Shown piece by piece: positions 37,301 through 48,400 of a DNA stretch of 64,000 bases (position 1 is the stretch's first letter; each line of letters starts with the position of its first letter). Made by a program: the position numbers and the translations under genes. The notes beneath the pieces were generated by a model. The model did not search any database and was not told the origin of the DNA. It saw nothing but the letters and a program-made list of their open reading frames with translations. The DNA is from Allacma fusca (lineage: Eukaryota > Arthropoda > Collembola > Symphypleona > Sminthuridae): NCBI GenBank assembly GCA_947179485.1, contig OX359250.1, positions 6,841,661 to 6,905,660 on the forward strand, given 5' to 3'.

Positions 37301-38808
37301 CCTGGAATGAGCTGAAGTTGCGTTTTTCTTTGAAAATATGGAATTTTCCAGGAATTTAAACCAAAGTGATATTAACGGATCCCTGGGACTGAATGGACGA
37401 CTGTTTTATTATTTTTACGGAAACGTGCCAGGAAGCTAGATATTAGCTTTGATAGTCACAGATATTATTTTTTTTATTATTACGGTGACAAAATTGCTCT
37501 TGACTAGCACTTCACAAAAGGTCGTTAGAAGCTCGGTGAGGAGAATCAAACCACCGATTGAAAATAATTCACAGAACTGTATAGCACTTGTAATGGAATG
37601 CTTCCTTCCCACAGGAGTTTATGTGTGAGGGTAAGTGTGCCAACTGATAAAAACTGTGGACTGTCAAGTGAGATTTAAATGTTTAGCTTGAACTTCCAAA
37701 CAAGTTTACAGCTGGATTGCGTTTGCTATTCAAGACTGAGTAGGGAAAAGAAGAGGAGAGAATCTAGCAAACTTGCATTGTTTGAGGATATTTTTCAAAC
37801 CTTTAAATAATATGCCTATCACATCACAACAAACTTTTATTATCCCACAACGTCGGCTTCCATCCCACTGGTGAGACTTGAGACTTGCGAAGGTAATGCT
37901 AGTGCAAGGTTTTGCGTCTGTAGTCTTCTACGGCAGCCTCACAGTCGAGTCTATATAATAACAAGAATATGGCATTCCACAAGAATTCCCTCCTGAAGGT
38001 CAGCGTTGGCACGACTTGACGCTTTGAGGGGAAAAAACTTGCACTAAAAAAAAATGTGCGGACCTCCTAATTATTCACCATTGTCTATTTCAGTTAGGTC
38101 AGGGGGGTGAGTCACTTTAGGAAGCTCTACCTCCTTCCAATAACGTCGTAAAGGAGATGTTTTCAAATTACAGAAAGTCTAGTTTTGATATTCAAGCACT
38201 TACCAATGTAAGGAATTATTATAGGGACGTACTACTACACATGACATCACTGTTATATGATCGGAACGTTTTTTGCTAACTAGAGCTAACTTCTCTCACT
38301 CACATGTATCTGTATTCAAGTGTGTGTGTGGTGTGTGTGTGATGAGCCATGGACATTGACTTTGTAAACTATGAATAAATCGTCAACTGAAAGCTACGCC
38401 ATTTAATTTACCCCAATGTCTTATATCCCTATCAATTTTACGTCAGCGCTTTTTTTTTATTCACTTTTCACATGCACCCCTTTTGTCCTTCCAAACCTTA
38501 TGTAATGACTAAATAAAAATTTTACATGTTCGTTTAAAATATCAAACTAATATACAATTATTGTTTTACATCAGAAAATTAATGCACTGTACATATTACG
38601 TGATAAATATTACGTCGAACTTTTCTGAATTTGACTTAAAATTACCTTATAAATTTAAAGTGTTTATGAATCTCAGAGCAAGGTTACAGTATAAAATACT
38701 TTGAAGAAATATATGTCGCAAAATAATGGCCTTGGGACATCATTTTTAACTATTGGAGTAACTTACAGCTATTAAAATGACTAACTATTATGTAGTGAAC
38801 TGGCAGTT
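37301..38808. other. Intergenic spacer between NCS-A and NCS-B
   Basis: About 1.5 kb with no supported exon. It should contain the NCS-A promoter and 5'UTR and the NCS-B 3'UTR. A minus-strand AATAAA at 38456-38461, about 350 nt past the NCS-B stop, is a candidate poly(A) signal. There is a short GT run near 38321. Confidence 0.7.
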
Positions 38809-39027
38809 TTATGACTTGGATTTCAAATCACAGATATGGAAGGCTGTTAGCACGTCGGAGGTACCAGTGAAAAATTCAAAAATTTCGGGCTTGGACTTGA
38901 GCCCTGCCAAGAACTCTTGTACGGAGATGACTCCATTGTGATCAGCGTCCAAAAAATTGAAGATACAATGGACAAACTTCTCCATCTCTTTCTTGCTCCG
39001 GGCATTCCCGTAGGCTTTCTCAACCAA
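38809..39027 (-). CDS. NCS-B exon 4 (EF4, C-terminus)
   Basis: The acceptor is AATTTACAG|TTGGTTG. The exon is 72 codons plus TAA, the same 219 nt as NCS-C exon 4. Confidence 0.9.
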   Translation of the reverse strand: MVEKAYGNARSKKEMEKFVHCIFNFLDADHNGVISVQEFLAGLKSKPEIFEFFTGTSDVLTAFHICDLKSKS

Positions 39028-39827
39028 CTGTAAATTCAAATTAGGTACATTTTAGCAGTTCATAATGAGTACACTCTTAATTATTACTCGTGGTTGGGAA
39101 ATTCCAGAGATATCTTGTTATATCAACTAAAATAAAAGATTGCGAGGGGGGAATGATGAAACATATCCAAAAATAGTACCATCAGTATCTCATGCATTTC
39201 TTCGAAGGTGATGAGCCCATCCTTGTCTATATCATAGAGAGAGAAAGCCCATGTGATTTTTTCAGCCAGAGTTCCCTTCGTAGAAATTGACATGCCCACC
39301 ATGAATTCCCGAAATGAAATTGTTTGATCCCCGTTGACATCATACTGTCTAAAGGACAGGTCCAAGTGATGCATTAGCTACGAGTGATACAGTCAGGCCA
39401 TGATTAATTTCTTACATGAGTTTGCCAGCTCACAATCAGTCATATAATTTATACTAGACAGTGTACACCCCAGATTAGTGACAGTTGATTTACTTTAGCA
39501 CCACTAGCTTCAGCATTCTCCGGGCCTCTTCTGAAGACAGCTTTGAGAACAAGTTCTTGATAAATACTGTATGTCATTTTCCCACATGGCACGGCTTGTA
39601 AAAACGCTTCGTACCATTCGTAGATCTCATCTTCTGCTCTCGGAAAAAAAATAACAGTTTTACAAACCAAGGTAGGGAAATATCTAGGAACTTAGGGAGC
39701 GGCAAGTCAAAATAAAAACAGTACCATTAAATTTGGTTATTTTGAGAAGATCTTCCAGCACTAGTTTTCTCAGTTTATGACGCCTGCGAGGATTCCCAGG
39801 CTTCCCCGTGCACACACACTGTCCCAT
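38809..39827 (-). CDS. NCS-B: strongly divergent neuronal calcium sensor-family EF-hand protein, 219 aa
   Basis: Four compact exons (39725-39827, 39494-39633, 39180-39377, 38809-39027) are separated by introns of 91, 116 and 152 nt. The N-terminus MGQCVCTGKP has Gly2 for myristoylation and Cys4 and Cys6 as possible palmitoylation sites, followed by a basic run (RRRHKLRK) not seen in the other array members. The hallmark is EDEIYEWYEAF. The EF1 loop is degenerate with VPCG. EF2 (94-105, DVNGDQTISFRE) has Gln instead of the usual Gly at loop position 6. EF3 (130-141, DIDKDGLITFEE) and EF4 (174-185, DADHNGVISVQE) look functional. The C-terminus, ICDLKSKS, carries an extra Cys. Intron positions match the rest of the array. 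It is an NCS-family protein on motif order and exon layout, but too divergent to assign to frequenin, KChIP, GCAP or hippocalcin types. Its membrane-sensor role is inferred from the family. Confidence 0.91.
39180..39377 (-). CDS. NCS-B exon 3 (EF2 and EF3)
   Basis: The acceptor is CACTCGTAG and the donor ATG|GTACTA. The exon is 66 codons, equal to NCS-A exon 3. It carries the Gly-to-Gln change at position 6 of EF2. Confidence 0.9.
39494..39633 (-). CDS. NCS-B exon 2 (EF1, degenerate)
   Basis: The acceptor is GAGAGCAG|AAGATGAG and the donor AAA|GTAAAT. The exon has 140 nt. After VPCGKM it diverges from the family and ends in FRRGPENAEASGAK, a polar linker before EF2. Confidence 0.86.
39725..39827 (-). 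CDS. NCS-B exon 1 (MGQCVC and basic run)
   Basis: The exon has 103 nt: 34 codons plus one base, ending TTTAATG|GTACTG in phase 1. It is 11 codons longer than exon 1 of NCS-A and NCS-C, the extra codons supplying the Cys/Pro/Arg-rich head. Confidence 0.88.
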
Positions 39828-42800
39828 TTAATATTTGAGTGTATTTGTAATATTTTATGACGACTGGACTCGCCGTCAGTTAACACCCCAATTCTGAACT
39901 AGAGAGCGGATTTAAGCAGTCGACACTTTACCAATAAATATTGAATTATTCACAGCTATAAAAATGTGTAACAATGGTAGACGGAGTTATGTAATTACTT
40001 TATAGCGGGTTTTAGTAAATAAATGTGTTTTTTTTTCTCACACTGAAAAATAACACGGGAATGTTACGTTCTTACAGTCGACACTTTTTCCGCCGCTTTG
40101 GTAAAAAATTGTGAATGAAACCCGATCCGTACGGAAATTAAATACCTTCAAGGATACCAATACTGGTACGGTCTCATACATAATTCGTTAAAGCAATATA
40201 AACGTTAAAGTTTGTGGGTAACAGGTTCAACGCCCCTTTAGAAAGTCTTTGTTGAGTGTCCCGCCTGCTACTCAACATTTTCCTGTGAGGCTGATATGGA
40301 AAATAGAAACCTAAAGAGCTGGGCTCCCAATTTGCTCGAGTGCAGTTTGCATAAATAGGATTTATTTGTAAGACAAGTTGTTTTTAATTACTAGAATATA
40401 TGAATAGTCTGTTAAATGTCAAGTACATATAATTACATACATAGGATGCAAGCATTGTACACGCGACCCTGTCGGAGATAAAAAACAAGAATTAGTTTGA
40501 GTTCAATAGAGACTGTCATTTTAATGGACGGAAGCAGCAAGAGAATACATAATAGGTTATAGTTTCCAAAGTACTAATAGGCTAACGGCTACATAGAACA
40601 TGTACATACATACATATGCATAATCAAAACACAGACACAGAGGACGGACTTGCTGCAAGAGGGAAGCTCCACTGCCCTAAAAATAGTCGAATAAATAAAT
40701 AATTTCGGAATCCATTATTACATGGGTTTGTTGAACGGCATAGGTAAACATGGATCTGTTTAAGTGCTTCGATATTGGGGACTCAATTGGTAGACAGAGC
40801 CCAGAAGAGTAGTAGCATTGTTCGAAGGAATGTGTTCGGTCACGAAATCCTACGTGATTCCCCCAATGATGTCTTTCTCTGGTCACATTACAAATTAATC
40901 CTTCCAGGATCCTCAATAATTAAAGTACATGGTACAGGAAATATTAAACTGCAATAAGATGGACATGCCTTGTGGAATATTAAATTCAAAATGTTTTCCA
41001 ATAAAATTACTCAGGCATGGCTAGTATTACAATTGGTTCATTCGGATGTACATACACCCGGAAATACAACCAGCATCATCATGACTGCATGGAGAGTCGT
41101 AAAAATTATATTTGAAGAAAAATCAAATGATCCAAATGCCCACACAATGCTTGTACATAGATACACAACTCACTCAAGGAAGTGACTACATTCTAAATGA
41201 TACTCTTTAGTACAGAGGAATTAATTGTCCTTGATAGCTTTGTCAGGACGGGTACACCTGTGTCATCACAAATTTACAATTAAAAAAATGTAAATAACAA
41301 TAATAATGGCTGTCAAATCCTCCTTCACTATATTTACATTTAAGTAATCAAAATCGAGGGATCCGGGACGGGATAAATATGATACATCGTTGGAATCTTA
41401 CACATACATATGTATGAACCCCTAATGTACACTGACTCTTTACATGAAAGCAATTTCACCATATATCGGCGGAGCCCGATAAATTTTACCTTGCATCTAT
41501 ACATAAGTATATGTACATATGTGCTAACATTGCTCAAAGGTGTTGCAAGGGCCTTCAAATTGAGGACCATACATAAGTAATTACACATGTATAGAGGAGA
41601 TACGTCGAAGATACGCATATAAGGAATAAGGTAATTATCGATTCAGAAAACCTGAATTGTGGAAACCCCGGTACATGACATAAGTAGACTCGGGCTCCTG
41701 TGACAAACAAATAGAATTCTGGTGAATTCCCTCCCTAACTAAATTCGGTTGGGTTTGCAGAACCCCAACCGGTCAGGCTGTGAGCTCTCTGTGCACACAG
41801 AGGACTTCATTAAATTAACAAAAACCAATCCTTCCCCTTCAAATTCAATGGTTAAATATTAGAGTGACACGTGTATTTGTGATTAAAAATCTTATACAAA
41901 ATATTCCCTTACAAACAAATGTCTTTTTCAGAAATTGACAAAGTAATCCCTAAATTAATATCTCTACCTGACCTTGTGTTTTCTTACATATGTACGTACA
42001 CCTCAAGCCCTGAGTATATACATGACTCTGACACAAGGATTGAGGAAAGTGACAGGAATGATGGGATTGGAGAGAGAGAGAGAGAGAGGTCCAAAGTTTG
42101 AACCCATACTCCCTGATTGGTACATGCCATAGAAAAATGTTCTACCTTCCCAGGAATGCAAATATATATCTAACTTTTAATTCCTTGGGAAAGCTTAACA
42201 CATACAATTTTAATGAAGTTCCTGCCCATCAGCGTGTGCCTTCCCCCGAACAGGTTTCATATACGCAATGGGTACATGTCTCTCCACGACTGTGTGCACA
42301 TGTCATGAACTATCTCTCAATACACTGGACTTACCTATGTATAGATATTTGTACGTATACAATAAAAGGAGCGTGTTTCTCTTCCTCTAAGGTAGGAGTA
42401 ATATTTGCACAAAAAATTAATATCATTAATTTGTGGAGTTGCAACTAGGCGAGAATTTCTCTGGAGAGGAGAGGAGGGGCACTATTAATAAAAAATAATT
42501 GTTAAACTCCTGGGCAAGGGAAATGTGAACAAACCAGGGAGGAAGTGAGTGTAGTAATAGTCCCTAGTTATTCTTCCACTGATGATGTACCCACTTAAGT
42601 ATGTATATGTTGTGGTGGGTAGTAGGGAAACTGAAATGTCTGCGTTTAGCCTGAGAGTAATGGCTAAAAAGAAGAGAATTGAGGATAATGGGAATTTTTC
42701 CTACCCGCAACTATTCCGGGAGACACATGAGTAAGGGTCATACATATTCATACGAAATTGCGAATTAATTGACTGTCTTTCCTTAATTTTACGGAGATGA

Positions 42801-43486
42801 GGCAAGAACATCCCTCCAATTTTTGCATTCGCTGCAATTAATCAGCAGAAAATAGATATTTCCACTTAGGAATATTCCCAATTAAATTTCCCACTAGTGG
42901 CTATAATGTAATTACGTAATAAAATACATAGGTTTCTTATATTAGAGCATTGCCATTGATCTGTGTGCAGTGTGCATTAAGTTGAGGAAAAGGTTCCATA
43001 TTTTTAAGACTTTCCTATCAACGTCCTCAACCCCTCTTGAAAAGATTTTTTAACTTCAAGTGAAACGTATTAAATTCTATGTAAATTATGTAGTGCTAAA
43101 AGCACATGTGAATAATCCAGTTACTACAGAAGTATATATTTTATGGTAGAAATTACATTTAAAGTGAAAATATTCTTCAGATGAGATACATTACGGACAA
43201 TGGAAAACAATTCTTTAGTATCACTTCATTGCTCGTCGCGATAAATTAGAAATGAGTCTGTAGGTATACTCGAAATAAAAAATGTAGGAACTGTACACTT
43301 ACACACATCGGATTGAGATCTAGTGAAGGAAAAAAGGCTCAGTCGCTGTACACTCTCAAACTCGTTATAAAAACTTAGATTATTTTATCTTATCGGGTTT
43401 TCGGGTTAGCCCAAACTATTCCCAATTATTCAAGACTAATGCCGAAAGACTTCCTTCACGCCTGCCTGGACTGACAAAATCTAAAT
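39828..43486. other. Intergenic spacer between NCS-B and NCS-C
   Basis: About 3.7 kb with no exon I can support. A short GA tract at 42070-42089 is followed by TTTGAACCCA. The rest is AT-rich with frequent ACATA and GTACATA motifs. It presumably includes the NCS-B promoter and NCS-C 3'UTR. Open frames of 70-116 codons on both strands here lack domains or splice context. Confidence 0.7.
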
Positions 43487-43705
43487 TTAACCCTCCGGTG
43501 GTTTGGGAGTTGCTCTCGGGCTTGGGATTGTTTGGAGCAAACTAAATAGGTACGGGTCATTCTGAGCCCCGTAAATAAACTCCTGTAGGGAAATTCTTCC
43601 GTCCAAGTTAGAGTCCATACCAAAGAAAATCTTATTCGCTCTTTTTTCGGGCGTGCTTTCATCATCAGGCATTCCGAGAGAAGGTCCTATCATTTTATGC
43701 ATTGC
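43487..43705 (-). CDS. NCS-C exon 4 (EF4, Pro-rich tail)
   Basis: The acceptor is GTACAATTACAG|GCAATG. The exon is 72 codons plus [11 protein letters not shown] and EF4 are followed by the proline-rich end [12 protein letters not shown]. Confidence 0.94.
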   Translation of the reverse strand, partial: AMHKMIGPSLGMPDDESTPEKRANKIFFGMDSNLDGRISLQEFIYGAQNDPYLFSLLQTIPSPRATPKPPEG

Positions 43706-45440
43706 CTGTAATTGTACGGAAATACAAACCGATTATCCCGCTATACATTCCCAATCACTATAATTTCCTCCCTTGATACTTACAAAAAAAAACCATCAAT
43801 CAAATATTACTTTCAGAGTTGGAGGTTCTATTTATAGAGTCCCATGTGTATCCAAGTGTGCACCAAACTATTGCCAAACAATATAACTCATATTTTTACG
43901 AAATGCAAAAAAAAAATAATTCCAGAACTTACCGACACAATTTTAATCATTTCATGCCTGGAAATATATCCATTCCCGTCCAGATCATACATGTTAAACA
44001 TCCATTTGAGTTTGTCCTCGGCAGAGCCCCGTGTCGCCACTGACAGAGCAACAATGAATTCTCGGAAATCAATCGTTCCGTCATGGTTGGCGTCAAAACT
44101 TCGGAAGACACTCTCGGAGAACTGCAATGGAAAAAAGTAATTTTCATGGAATACAGACCCAGTCAAATATTGCTATGCAAACAAGCACGACTTTAATGGC
44201 ATTGCACACCATGCCTCCAGAACAAAAAAATTATCCCACAGCTGAGCATATAGCAACGGGAGTTTAGCCCAAACCACTCAACTTCAGCCTTCAAACCGAT
44301 CCAAATCGCCGGTAGTAATTCTACGCATAACAAAAGAAGAATCCCCGAGAGATTCTAGAGACCTTGAGAGGTAGGTGGGAAAAAATCCTGGAAAACTTCC
44401 CACCATCCCAACATACGTATTTCTCCAATATTTACGAATCCCTCCATTTCTTGTACTAATGAAAACTGGAATAACTGACACTTGACTTACGAGAGAAGAA
44501 TCACCGTCGGGGAATACAGCAGCGTAAATGGCTTTAAATTGGTCTCTTGTAATGAAGCCGTCGGGACACTCGATCATGAAAAGCTTGTACCATTCTTTTA
44601 TTTCCTCCTCTAAAAAAAACCAAGAATCAATCATATTAATCGGATTTCCAAATTAGAAACTTCACCCTATGACCAGTTATTGAGAAAGTTAAATTCTCAA
44701 ATTGATGACGAAGAACGACGAAAGCCGCCCAATTTACAGTAGTCAGTTTTCAAACACAATGTTTTTGTATTTTGGTAAAAACATTTCTGCAAAATTAAGC
44801 TTAGCCATAAAAGCTCTCCCTAAAATGCTTATTTTCCTCAAATGTTTGTATCCTATGACATTCCCAACCACAAATATGCCGGTCCATGCTTAAATACTAT
44901 TTTACCATGAATTTTTAATATGTTTTTAAAATTTCAATTAGAATTCCACAAGATGACAAATATTGACAAGTTTGATTCAAATTATTGATTGATTTCAAAT
45001 ACCAGCATAACAACTTTTGACTCATTGAAAAATGAAATCAAAGGACCTATTGCAAGGTATGTGACTGATCAGAAATAACTTTAAATATTACAGAAATTGC
45101 TAGGTAGTAAAAAAAAACAAATATCCTATTACTCATTGCCAGTGTGTAATTTGAAGGTACATATACAAATACAACCTGTTACGAACTAATATAAATAACT
45201 TAATAATCAAAGACGACTGATACTTTCAAATGTGGATTCATGTATTTGCTATCGGAAATGTCCACTGTAACATAATCTAGTTTAAATAATATTTTAATTG
45301 ATAGATTTTCAACTAACAGGAGGAAAAAAATAATTATTGAAGTGTAGCTAATTGTAAGTTGAAAGATTACCTGAAAATTCAGTATTTTGACACAAATCTT
45401 TAAAAACCTTGGGTTTCAATTTTGTATTCTTTTGCCCCAT
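43487..45440 (-). CDS. NCS-C: neurocalcin/hippocalcin-like calcium sensor with Pro-rich tail, 198 aa
   Basis: Four exons (45371-45440, 44491-44609, 43933-44121, 43487-43705) are separated by introns of 761, 369 and 227 nt. The N-terminus [20 protein letters not shown] closely follows the MGKQNSKLKPE pattern of neurocalcins, including Gly2 for myristoylation. The hallmark is [11 protein letters not shown]. The EF1 loop is degenerate with the family CPDG. EF2 (73-84, [12 protein letters not shown]), EF3 (109-120, [12 protein letters not shown]) and EF4 (157-168, [12 protein letters not shown]) are canonical. DESTPEKR precedes EF4, as in neurocalcin and hippocalcin. The C-terminus replaces the family VRLLQCDP ending with [17 protein letters not shown], a Pro-rich tail. 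All four exon lengths fit the neurocalcin pattern, making it the closest paralogue of NCS-D. It probably acts as a calcium-myristoyl switch; the different tail suggests a different partner, which is inference. Confidence 0.94.
43933..44121 (-). CDS. NCS-C exon 3 (EF2 and EF3)
   Basis: The acceptor is CCATTGCAG|TTCTCC and the donor TCG|GTAAGT. The exon is 63 codons, the same as NCS-D exon 3, with two intact EF loops. Confidence 0.95.
44491..44609 (-). CDS. NCS-C exon 2 (EF1, degenerate)
   Basis: The acceptor is TTTTTTTTAG|AGGAGG and the donor CTC|GTAAGT. The exon has 119 nt, exactly as in neurocalcin (NCS-D). It keeps IECPDGFIT and the FPDGDSS ending. Confidence 0.93.
45371..45440 (-). CDS. 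NCS-C exon 1 (myristoylation site)
   Basis: Seventy nt: [10 protein letters not shown] through TEFS plus one base. The donor is TTTTCAG|GTAATC, phase 1. Confidence 0.92.
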
Positions 45441-48400
45441 GGTGTAGATGTGTGAAGCTTGTCCTGGAGCTGGAGATTTGAGGAGTCAGTGCGCGTAATT
45501 GACAATCTAGTTATAGCTGGTAGACCCCAACTCGGTGAGAGTTTATGGGGCAGAAGGGAGGAGGGAAAGAGACGGAGTAGGAAGGAGTAAACGAGGCAAG
45601 AAAATGACCCACACTCTGGAATTTGCAAACAAGTTCTAAGAGACCGTGTGCTGGGTAAGGGAAAGTTACACCCAGGAAAAAAAAACGTTAAGTGCCTTGG
45701 AAATGCTGGCTCCTTTGTGATCGTGACGTGACATATGATGGACGAATGAAACCTCGAATGCAAAATGAATGCCGTGATTTTCCCCTCTACTTCGAAACAA
45801 TTGAAATATTCATGCGGGAAGTCGAGTTTTTATGGTCTTGTCAAATCCAGCGATAAAAAAAAAATACGTGTGGTTTCCCAGTACTTCTTTACAGTCTATA
45901 TAGTAAATCAGCTCATGTTCCTCACTGTAAGTTCCGGGTTGAGCAATGATGTAGGACCGTCACAGAATAGTCACAGGGAAAGCGGGAAAAATTTCAGGAG
46001 GGATTTGTGCCGGAAGTAAAGGAAAAGGCTTTTCGCTTTCCATAATCAAGCACCTGACTCGACTCATTGTTGAGTCCGCTACAGGATCAGAAAATATTTT
46101 CTCTTAGTGTTCCGACGACACAATGTTACACATAAAGAATAGCGTTGAAGTCCATGTCCACTTGTCACTTGGATATGTAGCCTTGAATCCTTGTCAATGG
46201 CATATAAGAGATACCATCAACTTTGAACCAGAATAAATGATCACTCCTTCCCCCCAAAATACTCTTGATGGGCTCACTCCATATAAGTAGGTACATATAT
46301 ATATATACTATTTACACAAGGTCCACACTCAACAAAACCAATATATGTACAGAAACAAATGTATACACAGTGAAGTTACAAATGAGTCAAATACCTGTTC
46401 GTATACAAGGGAGTGCAAGCCATATTCCAGATATATTTTTACGTATCAATTACTGTTCCACTCTGCATACAAAGGCCGGCGTAAATTAAAGGCCGTGAGT
46501 AAAAAAAAATATCGACTGGAACTAACTTAATATTTCATGGTCCTATTGAAGACTCATGTTCGTAATAATTCCACAGATAATTATAAGTATCGATTCCTTT
46601 CCACACTACTCCTCTATGCATACTTGAACATTTCTTTACAATAAATGGAATTATTATTATTTAAAAAATATGCATACGACCAGGTACTACTACTACTACT
46701 ATAGTCCTGAGTCTGAGCCCAAGGGAAGGCACAACTGTGTAATATTCGCCAATTTGTGGCAACTCTGCTCGTGTCCGGAGCGTATTCTTTGTAGCACTCG
46801 AAACTTATATCGACCAAAGGAATGACCTATACCTCTCCGTAAAAGACACAACCGCCCGGCCCCTGCCTCGTTATAGATATGTACACGGACCGAACCGTTT
46901 TTGAATGTGCCTGTCCACAGTATTAGGGCACACACACCAATTCCTTCGTAGTGGTCCTCTCCGAGTCAACTGGCAGGTTGTATAAGTATTTATTTACGCA
47001 TGGATTACCAGTAATTATTTCCATTACAGCCTCAAAATTATCAACTTGTCCAATCAAAATTCCTGGAGGAACTTTGGTGGCAAATGGAATTTTCCCACTT
47101 ACCTTGTTGTCTCCCCCGTTCCCAGCAACAGCAACCTGCTCAATGTGCACGATGTGGTATACAAAGCACACGTGCCATCAAGTCCGGACTATATCCAGCC
47201 ATACATACATATGCATAATTACTTGACAGTGCATGACCTCATAAGTAAACATTTTAGCCATAATTGAATGTCGTAAATGAGAATGAGGAAATTAACTTTC
47301 GGCATTGAATTCCTCCCAATGTTTTTAATTCCATAAATTTCTAATTGCTATTACGGACTTCCAGACCCATACTTTCTCCATGAAAAAAATATTACACCTT
47401 GCACAAGGGCAAGCATTGCACTCCAATTTTGAAAATATCCTACATCTGTCTACTGTATTTTATAGAAGGGCAGGAATTACACTCGCCAAATGAACCTCTG
47501 CAAAAAGCGGAGAGCACTGAAGGTGAAATGAGGGCAAGTTAATTTTCGTTAACAACCACTCGAGTAAATGTTAACTACTCAAGTACCTTCCAGCTTGGGA
47601 AGATCCTCGATTCAAACCCTTTCACAGCTCCAAGTACCTATAAATATGGATGGCTGGAGTTATTGCAACTAATCAAATAAAGAATCCAATCTTCCAAGTT
47701 CAAAGGAACTTCAGAGAGGAAGTAAGAACTAGTTAGAACCAGAATTTAGATACAGTTGAAATTATTATTGATATAATCATTATCTGAACAAAACCAACAC
47801 AATTTTAAAACACCCACGTCCAAAAGTAACAATGAGAGGAATAAATGCTCCAATCTGCAATACATGATAATAATTCTGTACAACATGCAATTTTTTAGGC
47901 AAGTGTAATTATTGCTCTTTTAAATTCCAAGCTCACAATTGGAAGACATGTAGAAAAGATTGTATAAATGCTTCCGAAAATTACTGGGCGCAAATTTGAA
48001 CACACGCAACAATTTGTTCCTTACAAAGAAGTATGTATATGCCCATTTCCAGGGATACATACTAATTGTAACTACAAAGCATATAATTCATTACACAAAT
48101 TAATACGTATCTACCTGCTCAGGTCTTGTACGTGAAGATCGGTAGCACTTACCACAGTGTAGAGCTGTGGGCTCTTTCGGACATACATATAGTGTTCGTA
48201 CCGATACGGATGTATGTATATAGTGTTAGGCTCCTAAGGTGCTAAAACTGGGACTGCTGGTGAAAGTGCGGAGAAGTGAATTAGAAGCGTAATCGGGGCA
48301 AGTTGTAATCCAGAGAATGCTACTCCTCAAAGTTTCCTTATTTGATTATCACCGAAGACCTTTTAATACCCCACCTCCTTAACCTATTTTCCTAGTTACA

